Part shown: positions 1-8,160 of the stretch, piece after piece | How positions within the stretch are numbered: the stretch's first letter is position 1 | How the letters are laid out: each line of letters begins with the position of its first letter | Assembly (NCBI RefSeq): GCF_042684265.1 | Contig: NZ_JBHULB010000008.1 | Coordinates: 248,001 to 312,000, forward strand | From: Croceitalea marina | Lineage (GTDB): Bacteria > Bacteroidota > Bacteroidia > Flavobacteriales > Flavobacteriaceae | Direction: 5' to 3' | Length of the DNA stretch: 64,000 nucleotides | The notes under the pieces: generated by a model | What the model was told of the DNA's origin: nothing | Databases searched by the model: none | What the model saw: only the letters and a program-made list of their open reading frames with translations | Made by a program: the position numbers and the translations under genes

Positions 1-441
1 GGTAACAAGCACAGTTTCTGGTGTCTTATCGCTTTTGCTATCAATGCCCGTAACAAACATAAAGAGTTGGCTCACCACGTTATCGTTATTCGTGCTTTTA
101 ACGTAGAAATCTACCTGGGCGTCCACATCACGAACACGCATTAACTCTTCCATTGAAGATTTTTTAAGATATGATTTTACGGTCTGTTTCATATCAGTTG
201 AAGCAGCCCTATTCTCTGAGATATAAATCTTGATCTCATTGATATTCTCTGCAAGGTCCACAAAATCTCTAGCTTCTTTACTTTTTTCGTTTGCAGACAT
301 ACTAGCTACAATACCTAGCATGCTTTTATTTATTGTAAGTGTTCCAACATTATCCGAATCTATATACTTATCAAAGGCTTTTTGGGCAAATGTGCTTGTA
401 GCGAATGTTAATGCTATAATTGATAAAACTAATTTCTTCAT
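1..441 (-). CDS. DUF4252 domain-containing protein, 3' end outside the window
   Basis: This gene runs off the left edge, so only its first 147 codons are visible. The start codon is at 441-439 and is followed by a signal peptide (MKKLVLSIIALTFATSTFAQ). The mature part resembles the DUF4252 protein encoded just upstream: both have a KAFDKY/LFDKYED-type start, a phrase like SSMEELMRVRD, and MFVTGI/MFMTGI near the C-terminus. It is therefore a tandem paralogue, last in a sigma factor operon on the minus strand. DUF4252 has no assigned biochemical function. Export to the periplasm or outer membrane is inferred from the signal peptide. Confidence 0.8.
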   Translation of the reverse strand, partial: MKKLVLSIIALTFATSTFAQKAFDKYIDSDNVGTLTINKSMLGIVASMSANEKSKEARDFVDLAENINEIKIYISENRAASTDMKQTVKSYLKKSSMEELMRVRDVDAQVDFYVKSTNNDNVVSQLFMFVTGIDSKSDKTPETVLVT

Positions 442-465
442 TTCTGTTTTTTTTGATTGAATTAA

Positions 466-501
466 AACAATGAACAATTCCTTTTTGAATTGTTCATTGT
501 T
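466..501 (-). terminator. 15-bp perfect hairpin between the two DUF4252 genes
   Basis: AACAATGAACAATTC (466-480) is exactly complementary to 487-501 around a 6-nt loop. Read on the minus strand, the stem is followed by TTTTAATTC, a weak U-tract. It could be a leaky terminator, or a stabilising or processing hairpin that makes the downstream paralogue less or differently expressed than the upstream one. Which of these applies cannot be told from sequence. Confidence 0.45.
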
Positions 502-526
502 CTGTGTTTAATGATTGATGGTTGTT

Positions 527-1066
527 CTATTGTTTTTTACCCGCTTCGTTTAACTCTTTAGGTAAATTCATTTTGTTTGTAAGCGAACTGATTTTATTCA
601 AATCAATATCTCCAGTTAAGCTTAACAAAACAGTTTCAAACTTTCTACCGTTAGCTTCTATTTCTTTAATACCCGTCATAAACATTAATAGCTCTCTAAC
701 ATGGTCTGCGTCTTTACCTTCTTTAATATAGAATTTAATATTGGCGTCCTTGTCTTTTACACGCATTAACTCTTCCATTTTATTTCCGGATAAGTACTTC
801 GTCACAGAACCTTTCATATCATCTCCAATAGACTTGTTATCTGTTGTAAATACTTTAAGCCCAGTTACGCTAGTTGCAATATCCATAAAGTCTTGAGACT
901 CTTTATCTTCCATGTCAATATCCATTTTTGCCAAAAGTTCAAAGGCCTTTTTAGATACGACGACTGTCGTTACATCTTCTAAGTCTTCATACTTGTCAAA
1001 TAGTGATTGTGAAAATCCGGCTAATGGTAAAACTGCGGTCAATAGAATTAATATACTTTTTTTCAT
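527..1066 (-). CDS. DUF4252 domain-containing secreted protein
   Basis: This is a complete DUF4252 protein of 179 residues. The N-terminus MKKSILILLTAVLPLAGFSQ is a clear signal peptide with a cleavage-like site before SLFDKYED. The rest is a charged alpha/beta protein with no catalytic motif that I recognise. It lies 12 nt downstream of the anti-sigma candidate and upstream of a paralogue, so it is probably an output of the sigma factor encoded at the head of the operon. The family is common in Flavobacteriia and its function is unknown. Confidence 0.85.
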   Translation of the reverse strand: MKKSILILLTAVLPLAGFSQSLFDKYEDLEDVTTVVVSKKAFELLAKMDIDMEDKESQDFMDIATSVTGLKVFTTDNKSIGDDMKGSVTKYLSGNKMEELMRVKDKDANIKFYIKEGKDADHVRELLMFMTGIKEIEANGRKFETVLLSLTGDIDLNKISSLTNKMNLPKELNEAGKKQ

Positions 1067-1078
1067 GTTTTCTAAATT

Positions 1079-1516
1079 TTAATTGTCGTTGTAAATTTTT
1101 GATGTTGTCGCTTCAAACTCCTTTAGGTAAGTTATTTTTTCGGTGCCTTTACCAAAATTTACCGCAAGTAGATTCAAAGCTTCTTTTGTTTGCTGATAGG
1201 CAAGCTCAGCCTTTTTTCTATCTTGATAATCCTGATATTTTTCAGGACCAAAATAGATTCCAAGGAATAATACGGCCACTGCTGCAACGGAAATCCATTT
1301 GTAATTGAAGTTTCTTCTAGTGTTTAATGGAACCTGCTTGGTGTACTGTTCTTCTTTGGCTTTAGAAAAGTAACTGAACATCGGTCTGTATTGTTCAAGA
1401 TGTGTTGCAACACTTTCTTGTGCAAAATACGTTCGTAATGTTTCTTCTTCAGCAACCGTAGTGGCGGCTTCAAAATACTTTTCTAATAAATTTTCTACGT
1501 TCTTATCCAATTCCAT
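1079..1516 (-). CDS. Membrane protein, likely anti-sigma factor of the adjacent ECF sigma
   Basis: A 145-residue protein with an acidic soluble N-terminal half and one hydrophobic segment near the middle (WISVAAVAVLFLGIYFG), followed by a basic helical tail outside or in the periplasm. This topology, and the 14-nt overlap with the 3' end of the ECF sigma gene, fit a membrane anti-sigma factor, although there is no clear zinc-binding anti-sigma motif (HxxxCxxC). I chose the ATG at 1516 because it gives MELDKNVENLLEKYFEA, the usual start of this family. An in-frame ATG at 1531 would add five residues. The function is inferred mainly from context. Confidence 0.65.
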   Translation of the reverse strand: MELDKNVENLLEKYFEAATTVAEEETLRTYFAQESVATHLEQYRPMFSYFSKAKEEQYTKQVPLNTRRNFNYKWISVAAVAVLFLGIYFGPEKYQDYQDRKKAELAYQQTKEALNLLAVNFGKGTEKITYLKEFEATTSKIYNDN

Positions 1517-2012
1517 AGTTATGTTTTTCAATCAATTTTTCTCTAACTGTTTTTCTTGCTCTTGACAGGGCGACACGAACGGCTGTGTTTTTCATATCCA
1601 ACAATTCGCATATTTCTTCAAAATCATACTGCTCTACGTCCCTTAACTGGAGTACCATTTTTTGCTGTTCTGGTAATTCTTCCATGATTCGTTCCACCCA
1701 ATCAACACTATCTTCTGCTTCAAGCTGTTTTTGCAAAGATGTTCGTTCATCGCTATAATTACTGTGTACTAATTTTAAATTACTAGCTTGTTTCGATTTT
1801 AATCTATCCAAACAAAAATTCTTTGTCATCGTCATTGCAAAGGCTTCTACGTTATTGTATTTGGCCATTGCGTCATTCTTAGACCAGAGTTTTAATAAAA
1901 TCTCTTGCGTAGCATCTTCGGCTTCCTCTCTAGAGACCAGCAATCTTTTGGCCATTCTATACAGTTTATCCTTAAAGGGCATTACCAAGTTTAAAAACTC
2001 GCTCTGTTTCAT
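1503..2012 (-). CDS. ECF-type RNA polymerase sigma factor
   Basis: At 169 residues this is the right length for an ECF sigma-70 factor with only regions 2 and 4. Region 2 is seen in DKLYRMAKRLLVSREEAED through the WS..AFAMTMTKNFCLDRL segment. Region 4 is a helix-turn-helix around LPEQQKMVLQLRDVEQYDF and ALSRARKTVREKL. It heads an operon with a membrane anti-sigma candidate and two DUF4252 proteins, an arrangement typical of cell-envelope stress or surface-sensing sigma systems. A candidate self-type promoter lies 48 nt upstream of the start. Confidence 0.93.
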   Translation of the reverse strand: MKQSEFLNLVMPFKDKLYRMAKRLLVSREEAEDATQEILLKLWSKNDAMAKYNNVEAFAMTMTKNFCLDRLKSKQASNLKLVHSNYSDERTSLQKQLEAEDSVDWVERIMEELPEQQKMVLQLRDVEQYDFEEICELLDMKNTAVRVALSRARKTVREKLIEKHNYGIG

Positions 2013-2059
2013 TTTGGTTGTTAGGTTGTTAAAAGCACTTTTTTGATGCTTATACTAGG

Positions 2060-2087
2060 AAGACGACGTATGACGAATTTTGTTACA
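2060..2087 (-). promoter_or_regulatory. Candidate ECF-sigma promoter of the sigma/DUF4252 operon
   Basis: On the minus strand TGTAACA (2087-2081) is followed after 15 nt by CGTCTT (2065-2060). An AAC-containing -35 element and a CGTC-type -10 element at about this distance is the general pattern of ECF promoters. The sigma gene starts 48 nt further on, so autoregulation is the natural reading. No Bacteroidota housekeeping TAnnTTTG element is obvious here. Confidence 0.45.
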
Positions 2088-2210
2088 AAAAATTTTTATT
2101 TCCTCTAGTTGTAAGTAAATTAGGGTTTTTAAAACTAGAGTTGTTAGTAAAGAATTACTGTTATAATTACTTTTTGGAATACTAATTGCATTGAAAACGA
2201 AAAACAAGCT

Positions 2211-3680
2211 ATGAAAAAATTTATTTTATTATTTGTCGGTGCTTCCCTATTATTAGTCTCTTGTAATAAAGACGACGATGGGGGTTTCTCTAACGGACAA
2301 ACTCCTTCCCTAATTGCAGAATCTGATGCAATTGTTCAAGACTTTATGTGGCAAGCTATGAACTTATGGTATTTTTGGCAGGCTGAAGTTCCCAATTTAG
2401 CTGATGATAGATTTTCTTCTGATGCTGCTTATACCAGATTTTTAGAAGCAACCCCAAATCCAGATAACTTTTTTAATAGTATTCAGTTTAACGAAGATCG
2501 TTTTAGCTTCTCAAATTCTGACTATACTACTTTGGTAAACAATCTCAATGGAATTTCGCAAAGCAATGGTATGGAATTTGGACTGGTACGATTTGGCGAT
2601 GGGGACGATGTTTTTGGTTATGTTCGCTATATTTTACCTGGCTCAGATGCATCAAATAAAAACATTGAACGTGGGGACATTTTTACAAGAGTAGATGGAA
2701 CCCAAATCACTGGAGCCAATTTTCGCGATTTACTTTTTGGTTCAAATAGCACTTATACTTTAGGTTTGGCCGTAATCAACGGAAATACTATTGAAGATAC
2801 GGCGGAAGAAGTAAGCCTTACAAAAGTTGAAAACTTCGTAGAAGACCCCATTTTGGTAGCTACTACTTTTAATGTTGATGGCACTACAGTAGCATACTTG
2901 ATGTACAATGGCTTTACTCGTGATTTCAATGACGAATTGAATGATGCCTTTGGTGGTTTTGTAGCTGCCGGTGCAACAGAATTGGTCTTAGACATGCGCT
3001 ATAATCCAGGTGGTTCGGTAAACTCCTCTCGCTTACTCGCAAGTATGATTTATGGCACTAATACTAATGACCTTTATATAAGACAGCGTTGGAATTCGAA
3101 AATTCAAGACCAGCTAAGTGCAGAACAATTAGAAGACTATTTTGCAAATAATGTTGATGGGGCTGCTCTTAATTCTCTAAATTTAAATAGAGTTTTTGTA
3201 TTAGCAACCAATAGTTCGGCCTCAGCTAGCGAATTGGTAATGAATGGACTTGCTCCATATGTTGATGTAATTCATATTGGTGAAACTACAAGGGGGAAGA
3301 ACGAATTTTCGATAACTATGGTAGACGATCCTGAAAACAATTATATCTACTCAGCATCTAGAGAAAGTAGCATTAATTCAGAAAATAGTTATGCAATACA
3401 ACCTTTAGTTGGCAGAAATGAAAATGCAGATGGGTTTTTCGATTATACCAGTGGTTTAGTTCCTGATATCGTTTTGGAGGAAGACCTAGCCAATCTAGGT
3501 GTTCTAGGCGATATTAATGAACCTTTATTGGCAAGAGCGTTACAAGAAATCTCTGGAAGCTCTACAAAAATAGACTTTGCTGTTCAAATGCCCGCTAGGG
3601 TCATGACCGACTCCAAAATGTTTACACCAACAAAAGATAATATGTGGTTGGATAAACCGGTGAATTTAAAAAACCAATAG
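2211..3680 (+). CDS. S41 family C-terminal processing peptidase, lipoprotein
   Basis: A 489-residue exported serine protease. The start has a lipoprotein signal (LLLVSC, lipidated Cys at about 18) followed by an Asp-rich KDDDGG linker. A PDZ-like domain lies at about 115-190 (GMEFGLVRFGDGDD, then IERGDIFTRVDG), and the S41 domain at about 220-420. The catalytic pair is probably Ser338 in NSSASASELVMNG and Lys363 in GETTRGKNEF. The 25-residue spacing is the same as that between Ser430 and Lys455 of E. coli Prc. It stands alone between the divergent sigma operon and the convergent B12 receptor, and shares a bidirectional terminator with the latter. The substrate is unknown. Confidence 0.9.
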   Translation: MKKFILLFVGASLLLVSCNKDDDGGFSNGQTPSLIAESDAIVQDFMWQAMNLWYFWQAEVPNLADDRFSSDAAYTRFLEATPNPDNFFNSIQFNEDRFSFSNSDYTTLVNNLNGISQSNGMEFGLVRFGDGDDVFGYVRYILPGSDASNKNIERGDIFTRVDGTQITGANFRDLLFGSNSTYTLGLAVINGNTIEDTAEEVSLTKVENFVEDPILVATTFNVDGTTVAYLMYNGFTRDFNDELNDAFGGFVAAGATELVLDMRYNPGGSVNSSRLLASMIYGTNTNDLYIRQRWNSKIQDQLSAEQLEDYFANNVDGAALNSLNLNRVFVLATNSSASASELVMNGLAPYVDVIHIGETTRGKNEFSITMVDDPENNYIYSASRESSINSENSYAIQPLVGRNENADGFFDYTSGLVPDIVLEEDLANLGVLGDINEPLLARALQEISGSSTKIDFAVQMPARVMTDSKMFTPTKDNMWLDKPVNLKNQ

Positions 3681-3708
3681 AAAAAAGCGGCCGAGTGGCC
3701 GCTTTTTT
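3681..3708. terminator. Bidirectional rho-independent terminator
   Basis: The stem GCGGCC/GGCCGC closes a GAGT loop and is flanked by six A on the left and seven T on the right, so it can terminate both the protease mRNA (+) and the receptor mRNA (-). The T-run reaches the receptor stop codon at 3708-3710, so on the minus strand the hairpin begins at that stop. Confidence 0.9.
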
Positions 3709-5597
3709 TATAGTGTCAGATTCATTCCTAGACTATAATTTCTTCCCCGAGTGGTGTAGCCAATAATTTCTTCATAATCCGTATTGAAGATATTGGTTAT
3801 ATTAAAAAAGACCTTTAGTTTATTGTTTTTAAACCGGTGGCCCAAATAAAAATCTACTAAAGAATAAGCATTTAAGTCGATATTCTGAAATGTACTAAAA
3901 TCGGTATCCTCCCTACTGCCAACATATTGATAATTAACAGAAGCGTTTGTTTTAGCGGACAATGTGTAATTTAATGTTGCGTTGACTCTATGTTTAGGCA
4001 GACGTACGCGGTTTCCTTCTTTAAGCTCCGTAAATGTATAGTTTGCAGAAAAATTGAAGTCCTTAAATAACTCAGAGGTTAGTTCAAACTCAGCCCCTTG
4101 AACTTTAGCATCACTTTCCGCATTTCTATATTGAGAAACAAAGTTTACCGGATCTATAGTTGTAAAAAGCACGGTGTTTTCTTCATTTCGATTAAAATAG
4201 AGACCACTAAATCTAAGCTTCTTGTCTAAATTCCATTCGAAACCACTTTCTAATGTTCGGTTCTCTTCTGGCTTTAAATCTTTGTTCCCAAAAGTACCAT
4301 CGAATAGTTGGAATAAACTAGGCGCTATAAAAGATGTGCTGTAAGAGCCTAAAAATTTACCATAACCTTTACCCAATTCAAAAGTGTAAGAAGGGTTAAA
4401 GTTATACGTAAGCTGACTACCGTATTCGCTGTGGTTATTTAATCGAGTTCCTGCGTTAAGGTTAAAACCAAAATCTGAAAGATATACAACATTTACATAT
4501 GGGTCACTATTTGTATAAGTAACTTCTTCAGCGAAAAGCGTTTCATTCTTTTGGTAGTTAAAACCAACTATAGTGTATAATTTTTCATCAAAAACATATT
4601 TATTAAATGCATCAACGATATAGCCTTTAGATTCAAACTGTGAAGGAAAGTCGGAAATCGTTTCCCTATCAATACTGCTTATACTTGCATTTAATGTAAT
4701 ACTACCATTCTTGTATTTTAATTCTGGGCTAACACCAAAACGTAATTGTTCTGAAAAGGATTCATCGTTAGTATCTGCAAATTGAAACAATGGTGCTGGG
4801 AAACCATCTATTGCTGTATTATACTTATCTAAACTTCCAAAAATCTTAATATTGAAATTTTCTGAGAAGGCATAACCTAGTTTTACGTTGGTATTGATTC
4901 TTGAAAAGGGGTCTTCTTCGGTGTTTGTTCCTGAAGCTGCAGAGAGTCCATCTGTGAATTGATTTGCAAAGCCTATAGCATAACTAAATTTTGAGAGTGT
5001 ACCATTTAAGTTTACCGCATTATTAAAATTAGATATGGTTTTATTGTCTTCATTCTGAGAAGCATTAGTACCCATAACTGAACTTACACTCAAAGCTATC
5101 TTATCCTTTGAAGCTTTCTTTGTACTAATACTAATTACTGCTGTAGCGGCAGAATTACCATATAAAGTACTTGCCGCTCCTTTAATTATTTCAACACTTT
5201 CAATAGTATTCAAATCTAATAATCTTAAATCAAAATCATTGGCTATTTGTGATGGGTCATTTACTTGTATACCGTCGATTAAGACCAAAACTTGTCTATT
5301 GTTTCCTCCGCGGATAAAATAGCCTAAATTTTGTCCAGCAACACTTCTGCTACCATTAATTTCAATTCCGCTTTTGGAGTTGATAATTTCAGCGACTGTT
5401 CTTCCTTGATTTCGTTCAAGCTCTTCTGCCGTGATTTTAACTACGGTCTTACCAGAATTTTCACGTTTTAGTTGAAATCGTGAATCACTCACTACTACTT
5501 CTTCTAACTCTTGCAAAGCAATCGAATCTTTTTCCTGTGCCAGGAGTGTTGTGCTAAGTAATAAACCCGCACAAAACGTTACATACTTTTTATTCAT
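3708..5597 (-). CDS. btuB: TonB-dependent outer-membrane receptor, BtuB-type (cobalamin)
   Basis: A 629-residue receptor, about the size of E. coli BtuB. It has a signal peptide (MNKKYVTFCAGLLLSTTLLAQ), a TonB-box-like LEEVVVSDSRF segment at about 31-41, a plug domain at about 48-160 (VAEIINSKSGIEIN, YFIRGGNNRQVLVLIDG, VEIIKGAASTLYG) and then a 22-strand-type barrel. There is no N-terminal carboxypeptidase-like extension, so it is not SusC-type. A cobalamin riboswitch in its leader and the divergent BtuFCD-like operon identify corrinoids as the substrate. Expression is expected to fall when B12 is plentiful. Confidence 0.92.
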   Translation of the reverse strand: MNKKYVTFCAGLLLSTTLLAQEKDSIALQELEEVVVSDSRFQLKRENSGKTVVKITAEELERNQGRTVAEIINSKSGIEINGSRSVAGQNLGYFIRGGNNRQVLVLIDGIQVNDPSQIANDFDLRLLDLNTIESVEIIKGAASTLYGNSAATAVISISTKKASKDKIALSVSSVMGTNASQNEDNKTISNFNNAVNLNGTLSKFSYAIGFANQFTDGLSAASGTNTEEDPFSRINTNVKLGYAFSENFNIKIFGSLDKYNTAIDGFPAPLFQFADTNDESFSEQLRFGVSPELKYKNGSITLNASISSIDRETISDFPSQFESKGYIVDAFNKYVFDEKLYTIVGFNYQKNETLFAEEVTYTNSDPYVNVVYLSDFGFNLNAGTRLNNHSEYGSQLTYNFNPSYTFELGKGYGKFLGSYSTSFIAPSLFQLFDGTFGNKDLKPEENRTLESGFEWNLDKKLRFSGLYFNRNEENTVLFTTIDPVNFVSQYRNAESDAKVQGAEFELTSELFKDFNFSANYTFTELKEGNRVRLPKHRVNATLNYTLSAKTNASVNYQYVGSREDTDFSTFQNIDLNAYSLVDFYLGHRFKNNKLKVFFNITNIFNTDYEEIIGYTTRGRNYSLGMNLTL

Positions 5598-5675
5598 TTT
5601 TAATTGGTTGCTCGGAAAAGCGATAGGTCACCCTTACGCAAACTTTTATCCCGAAAGTTTAACATTGTTTGTGCG

Positions 5676-5848
5676 AATTTGGCAGGTCTCCTGGCTTGCG
5701 GTCTGTTATTCTGCCTTCCCATCTCGATACGAATCGCTACAGTGGCATGAAGAAAATAACAGCTTGTCATTAACAAGATGCTGAATCAAGTTCAGCACAT
5801 ACTTACAGTTGCGGGAACAGCTCCGGTTTTTCACCGGATTCCCTTTTA
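5676..5848 (-). promoter_or_regulatory. Cobalamin (B12) riboswitch in the btuB leader
   Basis: On the minus strand the leader shows the hallmark pieces in order: GGGAATCCGGTG near 5843, a stem closing with GCTGTTCCCGCAACTGTAA, GCCACTG, GGGAAGGC, and the conserved B12 box AGCCAGGAGACCTGCC at 5696-5681. It ends about 80 nt before the btuB start. An AT-rich region with small hairpins lies between, so control is probably at translation initiation. This fills most of the 374-nt gap between btuB and the divergent btuF gene. I see no second B12 box for the plus-strand operon. Confidence 0.95.
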
Positions 5849-5971
5849 ATCAAACAAGATAAATTCTTGTTTAAACCAAAATTCAATGCGAAAGTAATGA
5901 TTATGGCCCTTTCAGTGAAAGCGATATCCATTTTATTTCTATCACTAACAAATAAGCTTAAATTTGAAATC

Positions 5972-7129
5972 ATGAAACTAAAACATACCAACAACTTTTA
6001 CCTATACCTTCTGTTAGTTATAATTTTAGTTAGCTGTACCGAGAAGAAAAAAGAACTTCCAGCACAAAAAACGGTTGCAAAAACTAAGGTGAACTATGCC
6101 ACCGGTTTTACTATTGAAGCCAATGAAAACTACACAGTTTTAACGGTATCAAAGCCTTGGCCTGGGGCCAATAAAGCCTTTTCATATGCTTTTATTCCGC
6201 AAGAAAAACTGCCTTTGGTTAGCTACCCTAAAAATACTTACGACGCAGTTGTTGTAACGCCCATCAAAAATTTTATAACCACGTCTACAACACATATTCC
6301 TGCGATTGAGGCTCTGAATGGTCTTGATAGGTTAATAGGTTTTCCAAATACAAAATACATTTCTTCAATGCCTGCCAGAGCTTTGATTGCTGATAAAAAA
6401 ATTAAAGAATTGGGGGCTAATGAAAGTTTAAACACAGAAATGGTACTTGAATTGGCGCCAGATGTCATTGTAGGTTTTGGTATCAATAATGAGAAGAGCC
6501 CTTATGAGGTTTTTGAAAAAGCAAACATTCCAGTCATATTCAATGGGGATTGGATGGAGAAAACGCCCTTAGGAAAAGCGGAATGGATCAAGTTTTTTGG
6601 TGTTCTTTTAGGACAAGAGAAAAAGGCCGATAGTATCTTTAATGCTATTGCTGTGGAGTATGAAAAAGTGAAAAATATTGCCGAAAAAGTGAAAAACAGG
6701 CCAACTGTTCTAAGTGGGGCCCTTTTCAAGGACGTTTGGTATTTACCAGCTGGAGAAAGTTGGGCTTCAAAATTTTTGGAAGACTGCAACGTAAATTATT
6801 TGTGGAAAGAAACAACTGGCTCAGGGAGTCTATCCCTTAGTCTTGAAAGCGTTCTAGAAAAAGGAAGCAATGCCGAATTTTGGATTTCCCCATCACAATT
6901 TACCACTTATGAAGAAATGAACAATGCCAATTCGCACTATGGGCAATTTTCTGCATTTAAAAACAAGCAAATCTATACTTTCGCAGCTACCAAGGGCATA
7001 ACTGGCGGGTTATTATATTACGAACTAGCTCCACAAAGACCTGATTTGGTCTTAAAGGATTTAGTCCACATTTTTCATCCTGATCTATTACCTGATTATA
7101 ACCCATACTTTTTTACACCGTTACAGTAA
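5972..7129 (+). CDS. btuF: ABC transporter substrate-binding lipoprotein, BtuF-like
   Basis: A 385-residue periplasmic binding protein of the BtuF/FhuD (helical-backbone) class. The ATG at 5972 gives a lipoprotein signal peptide (LLLVIILVSC, Cys about 20). An upstream in-frame ATG at 5867 would put a long non-signal leader in front and is unlikely. Segments such as TTSTTHIPAIEALNGLDRLIGFP and ELAPDVIVGFG are characteristic of the two-lobed fold. It is the first gene of a btuF-btuC-btuD operon with 1-nt overlaps, divergent from the B12 receptor. Specificity for corrinoids is inferred from that neighbour, since iron-siderophore binders look similar. Confidence 0.85.
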   Translation: MKLKHTNNFYLYLLLVIILVSCTEKKKELPAQKTVAKTKVNYATGFTIEANENYTVLTVSKPWPGANKAFSYAFIPQEKLPLVSYPKNTYDAVVVTPIKNFITTSTTHIPAIEALNGLDRLIGFPNTKYISSMPARALIADKKIKELGANESLNTEMVLELAPDVIVGFGINNEKSPYEVFEKANIPVIFNGDWMEKTPLGKAEWIKFFGVLLGQEKKADSIFNAIAVEYEKVKNIAEKVKNRPTVLSGALFKDVWYLPAGESWASKFLEDCNVNYLWKETTGSGSLSLSLESVLEKGSNAEFWISPSQFTTYEEMNNANSHYGQFSAFKNKQIYTFAATKGITGGLLYYELAPQRPDLVLKDLVHIFHPDLLPDYNPYFFTPLQ

Positions 7130-8160
7130 TGCTTAAAGTGAAATCATATCGGTTTTCGTTTATTCTATTGCTTTGTCTATTGTTAGTTTCGTGGTTTCTA
7201 AATATTAGTTTTGGATCAGTTTCCATTCCGTTAGAAGCGACATTTTCAGCATTGTTTGGTGGTAAACTATCCGTTGAATCTTGGGAATACATCATCTGGA
7301 GTTATAGAGTGCCCAAGGCCGTTACCGCGATTTTGGTTGGCGGTGGTTTAGCGCTAAGTGGATTATTGATGCAAACCCTGTTTCGAAATCCTTTGGCGGG
7401 ACCCTTTGTTTTGGGTATCAGCTCAGGTGCAAGTTTAGGGGCAGCAATACTACTTTTGGGTGCTTCACTTTTAAGTGGTTTGGCTGTATTTAGCTTTATC
7501 AACGATATCTCCCTGATTATTGCAGCTAGTTTGGGTAGTTTTTTGGTACTATTAGTGGTAATGCTCGTCGCCAATCGTGTTCGAGATACTATGGCATTAT
7601 TGATTATAGGATTAATGTTTGGTAGCTTAACTTCTGCCATTGTTAGTGTATTGGCCTATTTCTCAGATGCAGAACAGCTACAACGTTTTATTTTTTGGTC
7701 TTATGGTAGCGTGGGAAACCTTTCTTGGAATCAGGTCTTGCTTTTAGCCGGCTTTGTCTTTGTTGGAGTGCTGTTAAGTGTAGTATCCATAAAAAAACTG
7801 AACGCCTTTTTACTTGGCGAAAATTATGCCCAAAGTCTTGGAGTTTCTTTAAAAAAATCGCGATTAATTATCATCACCGCAACAGGCTTGCTTGCTGGTG
7901 CGATAACCGCTTTTGCTGGCCCGATTGCATTTGTAGGTCTGGCTGTACCGCATCTTACCCGACAGCTCTTTAACACTATGGAACATAAGGTTTTAGTGCC
8001 GGCAGTTTTTATGTATGGTGCCATTTTAATGCTCATTTGTGATAGCATTGCGCAATTACCAAATTCCGCAAGTGTACTCCCGATCAATGCCATAACCTCA
8101 CTCATAGGGGCTCCAGTAGTGATTTGGTTGCTAGTTAGAAAACGAAAACTATTTTTCTAA
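7129..8160 (+). CDS. btuC: ABC transporter permease, FecCD/BtuC family
   Basis: A 343-residue polytopic membrane protein with about ten hydrophobic helices. The family motifs are present: SYRVPKAVTAILVGGGLALSG, LFRNPLAGPFVLGISSGASLG, and near the C-terminus FAGPIAFVGLAVPHLTRQL. Its ATG overlaps the last base of the btuF stop codon (TAATG) and its own stop overlaps the btuD start, so the three proteins are translationally coupled. It should form the homodimeric inner-membrane channel for the corrinoid delivered by the upstream lipoprotein. Confidence 0.9.
   Translation: MLKVKSYRFSFILLLCLLLVSWFLNISFGSVSIPLEATFSALFGGKLSVESWEYIIWSYRVPKAVTAILVGGGLALSGLLMQTLFRNPLAGPFVLGISSGASLGAAILLLGASLLSGLAVFSFINDISLIIAASLGSFLVLLVVMLVANRVRDTMALLIIGLMFGSLTSAIVSVLAYFSDAEQLQRFIFWSYGSVGNLSWNQVLLLAGFVFVGVLLSVVSIKKLNAFLLGENYAQSLGVSLKKSRLIIITATGLLAGAITAFAGPIAFVGLAVPHLTRQLFNTMEHKVLVPAVFMYGAILMLICDSIAQLPNSASVLPINAITSLIGAPVVIWLLVRKRKLFF

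Noticed and set aside
5959..5966. TAAATTTG as a promoter -7 element for btuFCD
   Set aside because: It lies 6 nt before the start codon and has no TTG partner; an essentially leaderless transcript would be needed.
5867..5971. N-terminal extension of the BtuF-like protein from an upstream ATG
   Set aside because: It would place 35 unrelated residues before a perfect lipoprotein signal peptide. The ATG at 5972 is the sound start.
5551..5994. Small reading frames on both strands across the btuB leader
   Set aside because: They run through the cobalamin riboswitch and have no family features.
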